A stretch of 64,000 nucleotides of DNA. Source: Fodinibius salsisoli. GTDB taxonomy: Bacteria > Bacteroidota > Rhodothermia > Balneolales > Balneolaceae. This document shows positions 34,082 to 43,300 of this stretch, one piece after another. Numbering within the stretch: the stretch's first letter is position 1; every line of letters starts with the position of its first letter. The DNA lies in assembly GCF_026229185.1 (NCBI RefSeq), contig NZ_JAGGJA010000004.1, positions 124,001-188,000 on the forward strand. The letters run 5' to 3'. The notes beneath the pieces are model-generated. The model saw nothing but the letters and a program-made list of their open reading frames with translations, did no database searches and was not told where the DNA came from. The translations under genes and the position numbers were made by a program.

Positions 34082-35755
34082 TTAAGATTCAGGGGTCTCG
34101 TGCTCTTTATTAAAGTAGCTTTTTGTAATTTGATAGACTTTACCGGAAAGGGCAAATAAAGCAACGATATTAAAGAATGCCATCAGGCCAAGCATGACGT
34201 CTCCAAAAGCCCAAATGGTGGTAAGAGTCGCTACAGCCCCAAAAAAGTGCATAGCTACAAAGGCCAAGCGATACCAGAAAATAGATTCAAAACCGAATAA
34301 GTATTGTGCGGCCCGATCTCCATAATAGCTCCAGCTGATGGAGGTTGAGATGGCAAACAGAAGTACGGCAAAAGTCACCAGGAATCCACCACCGGCGAAG
34401 AGCGGACTAAGCCCGATTTCAAAAGCACGTACGGTAAGCGGCGCACCGCTTTCAACTACACCACCATACAGGGTCGATAATTCGGTACCGTCTTTGGTAT
34501 AGACATCACCAACTACATAGTCGTCTGAATTTTTGGATTCGGTCAGCTCAATACGTCCGGTGAAAGGGGAGGAGTAGTTTGCATCGGTAAACATGGTATC
34601 CACGGGAGCGTTGTAGTGCTCCATAGTTCCATTTTCTGGAATACCATTGCTGAAGTAAAGACTTTGAACCTCGCTTTTGTTGGCTGTGCCCTCTGTAAGG
34701 GTATAAGAGAAGGAATCTGTAGCAGGGTTCACAGCGGCTTTGTGTTGCATATCCCAGGCGCCGGTAGAAACAATAACTAAACCGGTCATAGTACAGATGA
34801 TAAGCGTATCAATGAGTGGTTCCAGCAGCGCAACCACACCTTCGCGGACGGGTTCATCCGTTTTTGCAGCTGAGTGAGCAATAGGGGCCGATCCCTGACC
34901 GGCTTCGTTGGAGAAAATTCCCCGCTGAACCCCGAAGCTTAGCGTCAACATCAAGGTGCCCGATCCTACCCCCAGGGCACCTGCCATTGGGTTAAAAGCA
35001 TAACTTATAATGGTACCAAATGCCGGTAGTACCTGGTCATAATTCAACAGTAAAATTACCACGGCACCTGCTACGTAAAGCACGCCCATGAAGGGAACGA
35101 GTTTCGACGTTACTTTACCAATTCGTTTAATTCCACCTAAAATAACAGCGGCAACAAGACTTGCGGTAACGAGTCCGGTAACCCAGGTGCTAATTTGAAA
35201 GTCGCTTTGCATCACATCAGCGACGGTGTTGGCCTGCACGGCATTACCCGTCAGGAACGCACAAATAGCAGCAGAAATGGAAAAGGCCACGGCCAGCCAC
35301 TTCCAGTTTGACCCCAACCCTCGTTCAATGTAATACATCGGCCCACCGGAAACTGTACCATCAGGATTTGTTTCGCGATATTCCTGGGCAAGGGTGACCT
35401 CCGTATATTTGATCGCCATCCCAAAAATAGCGGTTATCCACATCCAAAAAAGAGCTCCGGGGCCACCAATATGAATGGCCAGGGCCACCCCGGCAATGTT
35501 TCCAATCCCTACCGTTGCAGAAAGGGCGGTGGTAAGCGCCTGGAAGTGATTGATATCGCCTTCATCATCCGGATCATCATAAAAACCTGTGACAACCTTT
35601 AAACCATGTGTGAATTTTCTTATCTGGATAAAGCCAAGCCGTACCGTGATATACAGTCCAAAAGCCAATAAGATGACGACCATAGCCGGCATTGCTTCCG
35701 GCCAACCCCAAATAATGTCTACGAGCGATTCTATAATGTGATCAAATGTCTGCAT
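34082..35755 (-). CDS. Sodium:alanine symporter (AGCS family) with an extra extracytoplasmic insertion
   Basis: This 557-residue, ~11-helix protein shows AGCS marks: FQALTTALSATVGIGNIAGVALAIHIGGPGALFWMW, GGPMYYIERGLG, FGVQRGIFSNEAGQGSAPIAHSAAKTDEPVREG and ISTSISWSYYGDRAAQYLFG. Ordinary members have about 450-490 residues. Here roughly 90 polar residues (about 335-430, with TLTEGTANKSEVQSLYFSNGIPENG...YTKDGTELSTLYGG) interrupt the helices after GLVIVSTGAW. It probably imports alanine or glycine with sodium; the role of the insertion is unknown. First gene of the agcS-upp-lptC-ostA-like run. Confidence 0.92.
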   Translation of the reverse strand: MQTFDHIIESLVDIIWGWPEAMPAMVVILLAFGLYITVRLGFIQIRKFTHGLKVVTGFYDDPDDEGDINHFQALTTALSATVGIGNIAGVALAIHIGGPGALFWMWITAIFGMAIKYTEVTLAQEYRETNPDGTVSGGPMYYIERGLGSNWKWLAVAFSISAAICAFLTGNAVQANTVADVMQSDFQISTWVTGLVTASLVAAVILGGIKRIGKVTSKLVPFMGVLYVAGAVVILLLNYDQVLPAFGTIISYAFNPMAGALGVGSGTLMLTLSFGVQRGIFSNEAGQGSAPIAHSAAKTDEPVREGVVALLEPLIDTLIICTMTGLVIVSTGAWDMQHKAAVNPATDSFSYTLTEGTANKSEVQSLYFSNGIPENGTMEHYNAPVDTMFTDANYSSPFTGRIELTESKNSDDYVVGDVYTKDGTELSTLYGGVVESGAPLTVRAFEIGLSPLFAGGGFLVTFAVLLFAISTSISWSYYGDRAAQYLFGFESIFWYRLAFVAMHFFGAVATLTTIWAFGDVMLGLMAFFNIVALFALSGKVYQITKSYFNKEHETPES

Positions 35756-35978
35756 GCGTGATCTTCTTAAGTTAGTTTAAAAGCAATCAGGAAGAAGGTA
35801 TAAAAAGATTTTCGAATTATTCAGATAAAATATATGATGTTACCGGAGAGTATCTTTTAAAAAACGTTAAAATATCAGTAATTAAAAATCTGCGCTTATT
35901 TTATTTATAGGAAACATTCATTATTATAAATATCTTGAATGAGTGAAACTCTACTAACCTTATGAAAGGAGGGATCTT

Positions 35979-36275
35979 ATGACAAAAGCAGATATCGTTG
36001 ATGTGATTGCTTCGTCCACCGGATTGACAAAAGTGGAGACGGAAGCGGTAGTGAATGGTTTTATGGAAACTGTGATCGATGCGATGAAGCGAGGTGAACA
36101 CATCGAACTACGTGGATTTGGAAGCTTTAAAGTGGTGAAGAGAGCTCAGCGGGTAGCCCGTAACCCAAAAACGAATGAGGAAGTAATTGTACCTGAACAA
36201 TACGTGCCGGTGCTTAAAATGTCTAAAGGATTCAAAGAGGAAGTGAATGAATCAATGATGGAGGATGAAGAGTAA
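35979..36275 (+). CDS. HU/IHF-family DNA-binding protein
   Basis: The 98-residue protein has the HU fold: MTKADIVDVIASSTGLTKVETEAVVNGFMETVIDAMKRGEHIELRGFGSFKVVKRAQRVARNPKTNEEV, including the GFGSF turn and the RNPKT DNA-intercalating arm. The C-terminus carries an acidic tail (NESMMEDEE). AAAGGAGGG lies 6 bases before the ATG, a strong ribosome site. It is monocistronic with a terminator downstream. Confidence 0.95.
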   Translation: MTKADIVDVIASSTGLTKVETEAVVNGFMETVIDAMKRGEHIELRGFGSFKVVKRAQRVARNPKTNEEVIVPEQYVPVLKMSKGFKEEVNESMMEDEE

Positions 36276-36319
36276 AGAAATGCTATATAAGCTTTCTTAG
36301 AAGCTGTTCATCATATAAG

Positions 36320-36347
36320 GAGAGCTGGAGAATTATTGCTCTCTTTT
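36320..36347 (+). terminator. Terminator after the HU-family gene
   Basis: GAGAGC (36320-36325) pairs with GCTCTC (36338-36343) across a 12-base loop and is followed by TTTT. It lies 45 bases after the stop codon. Confidence 0.6.
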
Positions 36348-36446
36348 CCTTGCCTGTTTGCTATAGAAAAAGCTATGGATAGGTATTTGTGTAATCCATA
36401 ATTGTAAGCACTCTCAAGCTTGGCAGCTTAAGGTAAAAGAAGCCTG

Positions 36447-37100
36447 TTAGGCAGCAGCCTGGCTTTGCAAGGTCTGTTCAGCCAATTTGATTACTCGATT
36501 TGATTTAACAAGTAACTCCTGCATAATTTTCAATACAAATTGATGAACTTCGTTTAAACTATTGAGATCAATCAGCGTGTATTGAAAATATGAGATGAGA
36601 TTAACAGCCGTCAAATAACGTTCGTTCTGCGTGCCCTCAACTTCGACATGCCAACGTGTGATGATATCATCGTCAGCCAGTAATTCGTTAATTTTGTTGT
36701 TAATCTCTTCCATCCATAAACTGGCAACCTCTACTTTATGGTGGCCATTTTGGGTGGCAAGTTCAGGATGAGAAGCTTTTTCATCGAACAACCAAGTGAT
36801 TTCTATATCAATATCGGGCGAAATAGAAGTGCTGACCATATTTTGTTCTTGCAGGAACGGATGTTCTTCCATACCATCGAGCTGTTTGGCCAATACGGTT
36901 TCTCTAAAACGATCCCAATCCAGATTAATGGAAAGAGCTTTGATAAAATCGGAGGATTGACTTAAGTCAATTTCAATTTCCAGTCCCGTTGCATTTATCC
37001 TATCTTCATTCCACGTGCGGAAAGCGCTAATCGAAACATCTCTGTTGTTAAGGTCACTTTCTATCCGGTTGATAACAGAGTTAAATATCGGATATGTCAT
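36447..37100 (-). CDS. Hypothetical protein of 217 residues
   Basis: I do not recognise this protein. It has no signal peptide or membrane helix. It starts YPIFNSVINRIESDLNNRDVSISAFRTWNEDRINATGLEIEIDLSQSSDFIKALSINLDWDRFRETVLAKQLDGM and ends with a helical segment VHQFVLKIMQELLVKSNRVIKLAEQTLQSQAAA. AAGGGTT precedes the ATG. It is divergent from the RqcH-like gene, 53 bases apart, so they may share a control region. Normal codon content and length argue for a real gene. Confidence 0.75.
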   Translation of the reverse strand: MTYPIFNSVINRIESDLNNRDVSISAFRTWNEDRINATGLEIEIDLSQSSDFIKALSINLDWDRFRETVLAKQLDGMEEHPFLQEQNMVSTSISPDIDIEITWLFDEKASHPELATQNGHHKVEVASLWMEEINNKINELLADDDIITRWHVEVEGTQNERYLTAVNLISYFQYTLIDLNSLNEVHQFVLKIMQELLVKSNRVIKLAEQTLQSQAAA

Positions 37101-37153
37101 GTTTTCTGAACCCTTAAAATTAGTTATTAAACGTCTCCATTGAACAAACCATC

Positions 37154-38743
37154 ATGAATAACTATTACACCCTAATATATCTAAACCGCGAGATAAAAGA
37201 AAAAATTGGAGGATGTTTTTTTCGGTTTGCTATAAGTCCTCACAAGGATGTATTACATATTTATGTTGGTGCACAAGATTCAACGTTAAGACTCATATTT
37301 AGTACAAACTCCCGGGAAACGGCTTTGTTCCTGGATGGGTATCGTCCCCCCAAAAAACGAAATGTGATTGACTTTTTCCCCTTTCTTGAGGGGCAAAAAA
37401 TTACTGATACGGAATTGGCGAATAACGATCGGCTCCTTTCCATCCATTTTGAAAGTGGAAAAAAGCTACTTTTTAAGTTGTTCAGCGGCCGCCCGAATGT
37501 TTTTGTTGTGGAAAATAACACCATTGTTGATGCCTTTAAAAATCCGGAGAAGCATAAAGGTACGACGCCACCACAGCCAATGGCTCCCGATTTTCAGGAT
37601 GAGGTTAGTCCCCGCCGTTCGCCCAAAAACCAGATGACGGAGGTCAATCCACTACTGCCCCGGAATTTATTGCCGTCTCTCATAGAGCAGCATGGGGTAG
37701 GCGAAATGTCGCCGAAAAAAGTAAAGGCTTTTACACTTGAAGCAAGCCGGGCGTTGGAGCAGGATCCCCACCCGAGGGTCCTTAAAACCGGGGACTTTTG
37801 CTTGTGGTCCAGGGAGTGGCTTGATATCCCAAGTGAAAAAGAATGTACGGAGGTTAATGACTGCGTATCTTTTGCCTATAAAAATGCTGTTCACCTGCGA
37901 CGGTTGCATAATAAAAAAGAGGATGTCGCTGAGTTTTTAGCACGCAATAAAAAACAGAAGAAGAGCATGGTTGGGCAGCTCAAACAGGCTGACAAAAGCC
38001 TTGGTCGGGCCGATGAATATGAGAAGTATGGACACCTGTTGATGGCCCATGCTCATGAAAGTATTTCTCCCGCGGAGGATACGATTTCTGTGGAAGATTT
38101 TTATGAAGATAATGAAGAGATCGAGATTCCACTTAACGACCGTGGAACTATTGCAGAGGAAGCCGAATATTATTACGAAAAAGCGAAAGACGCCCGAACG
38201 GCTTATGAAAAGGCAAAGGAGCGGTTACCGAAGGAGAAAAAGAAATTAAAGAATATCGAAGGGCTACAGTCTCAGTTGGCTAGTATCGACCGGTTACCGG
38301 ACCTTAATTCCTGGCTCAAAGAGCATAAATCTTCGCTCAGAGAACTGGGTTACGGCAGCAGCGAAGATAAACAGGTTTCTTCTCCATACCGGAAATTCAA
38401 AGTAGGCAAATACGAGGTGTGGATAGGAAAAAATGCCAAAAGTAACGATAAGCTAACAAGCCTTGCTCACAAGGAAGACATCTGGCTGCATGCCCGTGGA
38501 GTAGGCGGCTCGCATGTCGTCATTCGGATGGGTAACTATAAGGATTACCCTCCCAAGAACGTTATTTTACAAGCCGCCGGATATGCGGCCTTTTATTCTA
38601 AGGCAAAAGGAATGAAATCGGCCCCTGTTATGTACACCAAACGAAAATATGTGCGGAAACCCAAAGGCGCCGCCCCGGGGGCGGTGGTCGTAGAGCGCGA
38701 GGAAGTTGAAATGGTTCCGCCTATTAATCCTAAAGAATATTAA
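37154..38743 (+). CDS. rqcH: RqcH/NFACT-family ribosome quality control protein
   Basis: This 529-residue protein has an NFACT-N domain (residues 1-~200) with the Asp92-Arg93 pair in LANNDRLLSIHF, matching the DR motif needed for tailing in known RqcH. A charged coiled-coil middle follows (~260-370). The C-terminal NFACT-R domain has FKVGKYEVWIGKNAKSNDKLTSLAHKEDIWLHARGVGGSHVVIRM...ILQAAGYAAFYSKAKG. RqcH binds 50S subunits carrying stalled peptidyl-tRNA and adds alanine tails. The family was once misnamed fibronectin-binding protein. Symbol use rests on domain layout. Confidence 0.88.
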   Translation: MNNYYTLIYLNREIKEKIGGCFFRFAISPHKDVLHIYVGAQDSTLRLIFSTNSRETALFLDGYRPPKKRNVIDFFPFLEGQKITDTELANNDRLLSIHFESGKKLLFKLFSGRPNVFVVENNTIVDAFKNPEKHKGTTPPQPMAPDFQDEVSPRRSPKNQMTEVNPLLPRNLLPSLIEQHGVGEMSPKKVKAFTLEASRALEQDPHPRVLKTGDFCLWSREWLDIPSEKECTEVNDCVSFAYKNAVHLRRLHNKKEDVAEFLARNKKQKKSMVGQLKQADKSLGRADEYEKYGHLLMAHAHESISPAEDTISVEDFYEDNEEIEIPLNDRGTIAEEAEYYYEKAKDARTAYEKAKERLPKEKKKLKNIEGLQSQLASIDRLPDLNSWLKEHKSSLRELGYGSSEDKQVSSPYRKFKVGKYEVWIGKNAKSNDKLTSLAHKEDIWLHARGVGGSHVVIRMGNYKDYPPKNVILQAAGYAAFYSKAKGMKSAPVMYTKRKYVRKPKGAAPGAVVVEREEVEMVPPINPKEY

Positions 38744-38754
38744 GATTTACCGTC

Positions 38755-39303
38755 ATGAATGTACCTGAAATTATTTTTCTTTGCGGTTTTATGGGAACAG
38801 GCAAGACAACCATCGGCCGGAAATTAGCTCAAAAGTTGGATTATCCATTTTTGGATTTGGATGATCGTATCGTAGAACGAGCCGGCCAATCTATCCCCGA
38901 TATTTTTGAAGCCGGCGGAGAAGGACGGTTTCGCACCGTGGAGCGGAAGGCTCTCATGGAGGTTTGCCGTTCGTTTAAGGGAGTGGTAGCCCTCGGGGGA
39001 GGCAGCTTGCAAAACCAGCACCTGCTCGATCACCTAAAACTAAATGGGTTGCTTATATTTATTGAAACGCCTTTCTCTGTCCTTATCGATCGCATCTATC
39101 AGGATAAAAACCGGCCTCTGCTACTGGATGAAAGCGGAAATGTCAAAGAGCGGAAAACACTGGAAGAAGAACTGCGCTTTTTGTATGATGATCGGCTTCC
39201 GTTATATCGGCAGGCCTCGATTAGCATTCAGATGAGCAGAGGTGAATCCCCGGAGGAACAAGTAGAAACACTCTTTAAGAAAATTCGCAATCATGTCGCA
39301 TAA
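38755..39303 (+). CDS. aroK: Shikimate kinase
   Basis: This 182-residue P-loop kinase has IIFLCGFMGTGKTTIGRKLAQKLDYPFLDLDDRIVERAGQSIPDIFEAGGEGRFRTVERKAL (Walker A, the shikimate-binding Asp, and the GGEGRFR block), VVALGGGSLQNQHLL and DKNRPLLLDES (lid Arg). It phosphorylates shikimate at O3 for chorismate synthesis. It overlaps aroB by 11 bases, the usual coupled arrangement. Confidence 0.96.
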   Translation: MNVPEIIFLCGFMGTGKTTIGRKLAQKLDYPFLDLDDRIVERAGQSIPDIFEAGGEGRFRTVERKALMEVCRSFKGVVALGGGSLQNQHLLDHLKLNGLLIFIETPFSVLIDRIYQDKNRPLLLDESGNVKERKTLEEELRFLYDDRLPLYRQASISIQMSRGESPEEQVETLFKKIRNHVA

Positions 39304-40384
39304 TATTCAAGTTGATATTTCATATGAACAAGACTATCAGATTCGTGTAGGCCAGGGACTTCAAAAAGAGTTTTTGTCTTTTTGTGCCGATCGCTATACT
39401 CCGGATAAAATTGTGGTTGTCATTGATGAGAAAGTCCAGCGGTTGCACGAGAGAAAGGTGCAGGTATTATGCGAAGAATACTTTCAGGATGTTTTAACAC
39501 TGACCGTCCCTGAGGGGGAAGCCTCCAAGTCGATGGAACAGTGGAAGCGGCTGGTTGACCAAATTCTGGAATATGGTGTTGAGCGTAACACGCCCTTGTT
39601 GGCGGTTGGGGGCGGTGTGACGGGAGATTTAGCCGGATATGTGGCTTCTTCGGTACTTCGGGGCATCCCTTTGCTCCATATGCCCACCACGCTTTTGGCT
39701 ATGGTAGATAGCTCTATCGGCGGAAAAACGGGCGTCAATCATTCGACGGGCAAAAACCTGGTGGGTGCTTTTAACCAGCCGGAAGCTGTTTTTATGGATC
39801 TGGACTTTTTACAGACGCTCGAGCAAACAGAATGGATTACCGGGATGGCGGAAATCCTAAAGTATGGGGCCATTCGGGATCCTGATATTTTTGGGAAGCT
39901 CGCAGAGCTGGTTAAGCAGCCTTTGGAACCCAGCGAAGAGTGGCAACAGGTTATAAGCCAGAGCGCTCAGATTAAGACGGATATCGTGCAGGAAGATACC
40001 CTGGAGGCGGGGAAGAGAGCCTATCTTAATTTCGGGCACACCTTTGGGCACGCCCTGGAGAAAGTAGCCGGCTACGGAAGTCTTGCCCACGGAGAAGCCG
40101 TCTTTGCCGGAATGATTGCGGCCACCTACTATTCGAAACAATTGGGTGCACCAGTTGATGATATACAATTTGAGGCTTTTCTACCGTTATACAAACGTCA
40201 AATTCAGGCGTTACCCACCAATATACAAGCTTTGAATACAGCTATGAGAACGGACAAAAAAGTAAAGAATAACACGGTGCAATTAGTGTTATTGAAAGAG
40301 TGGGCTTCGCCTTATATTCAACCTTGCAACGATCTTTCAAAGTTAGAGAAGGTATGGCAATATACCTTGTCTCAATTTACCTAA
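39293..40384 (+). CDS. aroB: 3-dehydroquinate synthase
   Basis: This 363-residue protein has VPEGEASKSMEQWKRLVDQILEYGVERNTPLLAVGGGVTGDLAGYVASSVLRGIPLLHMPTTLLAMVDSSIGGKTGVNHSTGKNLVGAFNQP (NAD and substrate region) and metal ligands in NFGHTFGHALEKVAGYGSLAHGEAV. It converts DAHP to 3-dehydroquinate, the second shikimate-pathway step. It directly follows aroK and precedes tamB by 10 bases. Confidence 0.97.
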   Translation: MSHNIQVDISYEQDYQIRVGQGLQKEFLSFCADRYTPDKIVVVIDEKVQRLHERKVQVLCEEYFQDVLTLTVPEGEASKSMEQWKRLVDQILEYGVERNTPLLAVGGGVTGDLAGYVASSVLRGIPLLHMPTTLLAMVDSSIGGKTGVNHSTGKNLVGAFNQPEAVFMDLDFLQTLEQTEWITGMAEILKYGAIRDPDIFGKLAELVKQPLEPSEEWQQVISQSAQIKTDIVQEDTLEAGKRAYLNFGHTFGHALEKVAGYGSLAHGEAVFAGMIAATYYSKQLGAPVDDIQFEAFLPLYKRQIQALPTNIQALNTAMRTDKKVKNNTVQLVLLKEWASPYIQPCNDLSKLEKVWQYTLSQFT

Positions 40385-40394
40385 ATCTGTCTAA

Positions 40395-43300
40395 GTGGTT
40401 CTTCGCTGGTTACATAAAAGCTGGAAATATTTGTGGGGCACGGTCTTAATAATCCTGCTGGTCGTTCTGATAGGTATTGGCGGAGCCGTCGGCTTATTGC
40501 AGTTGGATGCAGTCCAGGACTATCTGATCGATCGGGTTGAGAGCCGGGTAGCACAAAATTATAAGGCCAACCTCTCGGTTGGGGCGGTGGATGGATTTGT
40601 TCCCTTCAACATTCAGCTGCAGGATGTGGTAGTTACCCGGGGAGACTCCGCCAAAGCAGATACCGTTGCCACGATAGCAGAGGTCGAAAATCAAATCGAT
40701 ATCTGGAGCCTTCTGCAAAATAAAGTGAGTGTTTCCGGGCTTGTCATCAGGGAAGCTGAAGTGTGGATGCAAAAAAATGAAGCAGGGCAGCTTACCTTAC
40801 TGGAGCGGATTCCGCAACCGGCAGATACATCTAACACGGTAGAAGAGCCTTGGCTGAGTAATGTTGAAATTTTGGCGCCAAGGGTCGAAGTTGTTGAAGG
40901 GGTCTTACATCTCGAATCTCCAGGCAGTGGTTTCAAGGCGCTAGACCTGCCAAACCCCGTCACGATATCGAGCATCAATGCCAATTTCTTTCTGGAATGG
41001 ACGGAGCAGCAGCGGTATCTCGATATTGAAGGGCTATCGGCCGAAAGTACAGGTTTGGATATCAGTCCCTTTTCAATGACCGGTCAGGTGTACAGCGATC
41101 AGCGGTATTTGGAGTTTAACTCATTCTATGTTCATTTTGGGAGTTCAGAAATAATCCTGAATGGCGAAATAGACGGCATTGATATTGGGACCCCGGGTTT
41201 TATCGATCAGTTTTTAGCGGCCAGGTACGATCTGGATGTTGAGGCTACCGCATTATATCCTCAAGAGTTCAAAGACATTCTGCCAGCTACACCCGATGTT
41301 GAAGGCCCCTTTACAGTACAGCTGCGCACCGAAGGATCTACCGATTCGCTCTGGGTGGATGAAGTTTCTCTGGGCAAAGGGGAGAGCCTGTTTCGATTGA
41401 ACGGACTTTTCCAGAATCTGCAACAGCAGGATGCTTTTGCTTACCGGGTCAGCATCGACAGTGTAAACCTGAGGAAAGAAGATGTGCGTCCGCTGGTGGA
41501 TACATTAAAAGCGCCCCGCTACCGGGCTCTGGAAGATCTGACGATGAAGGGGACCGCCAATGGTAGCCTGGATTCCATTTATGTTGACCTTGCTCTGCAT
41601 TCTCCGCTGGGTTCTCTGGACCTGCAGGGGGGCAGTCAGTTAAAAGCTCCCCACCAGTATACGGGCAACATGATGGCAGACAGTCTTGATGTAAGTTGGC
41701 TAAATCCTACGGTATTAGATACAACGTCCCTCAATTTTGATGCTCAGATCACCGGCTCCGGCTTTAACCTCGAGCAGGCCGGCTCGGATTTGAATGTTAC
41801 TTTCTCAGAAAGCTTGGTCGACCGGCAGACATTCGATCAGTTACAGTTGAACTCTTCACTGAATAATAAAGTCTGGACGCAGCAATATAGTTATCGAAGT
41901 GGCGAACAGAGTATCAATGGTAGTGGCAGAGTAGATTTTAACCGGGAACATCCACCGGTGACTCTGCAGGGGCAAGCTGAAAATATTAACCTGACAGAGA
42001 TTATCGGTGATACCTCCGTCGCAGAAACAAAACTTAATTTTGAATATAATGTAGAAACCCAAGGGATAACGGCGAATGAAATAGAGGGGCGGGCCAACCT
42101 CGATGTTGCCCCCTCCGTAATAGCCGGTGACACGGTAGAAGCCCACCAGTTTTATGCGGATATTATCACCCTTGAAGGGCAACAGCGTTCTTTTCGATTG
42201 ACCAGCTCGCTCTTTGATATGGAGGTGCAAGGACAGGTATATCCCAATGATATTGCAACCCAATATCGATATTGGGCTGGTTATATAACCCAACGATATC
42301 AGAATGAAATCAGGGTTGATAGCACGGCACGAGCCTTTACCGCCCTCCCGTCCTTGTCAAAAAACATTGTATTGGATGGAAATATTCAGGCCAAGGATAT
42401 TAATCTCGTTAAAAAATATCTTCCTGGTTTTCCTTCTGTTAATACCGACTCGCGTGCCACCTTTAACGTAAACTCCAACGGCAACAGGCTGCTGCTATCG
42501 GCAAATGTACAGGCCGATTCTCTGCAATACGACCAGTGGGATGTCAAAAATGGCAATGCTCAGTTGACGGCCAGCTTTCGCAGTGATCAGCTGCTGAAAA
42601 AGTCCGCTTCGGTGGACATACGAGCAAATATCGGACAGCTACAATCCAGCAGTGTTAATATGGATTCCGTGGGTATCAACCTTGCCCTCGAACAGGATTC
42701 GATCCGCTACAGCCAATATGTGGGCAACATCGGAGAAAATGCCCACTTTAATCTGGACCTTAACGGCAGCTTGACAGACAGCTCAGTTGTAGCATCCATA
42801 CAGGATTTCTATCTCGGCAATGATTCCTATGCCTGGCGTAATCAGGATACACCTGCCTTACATTTCAAAGAGGAAAAACAAATTGCTTTCGAGAACTTTA
42901 GGTTTGCCAATGAGGATGAGTATTTCCAGATGCAAGGCACCCTGAGCAGCAGTCGCGAAGATTCGCTCACCTATATGCTTAAGAATATTAACCTCGCTCG
43001 TATTTCGGAGCTGGTGGAAGGGCGAATCGATTTTGAGGGGATCCTCAATGGCAACCTAATGACTCGGTCGCTTACCCAACAGCCTACGGTTCAGGGACAA
43101 CTTGACGTGAGCAGGCTTGCATTGGATGACCGGATGGTGGGTGATGTCTCCTTCGACAGCCAGTATAATCCCTCGGAAGACCGGTTCGATACCAAGATTG
43201 AAGTATTGACAGATTCTGCTAAGTATAAAGAATACCTTGAAAGAAATGATCAGGTTCAGCAGCATTTTGTGCTCGATGGCTATTTCGTAACGCCTAAGCC

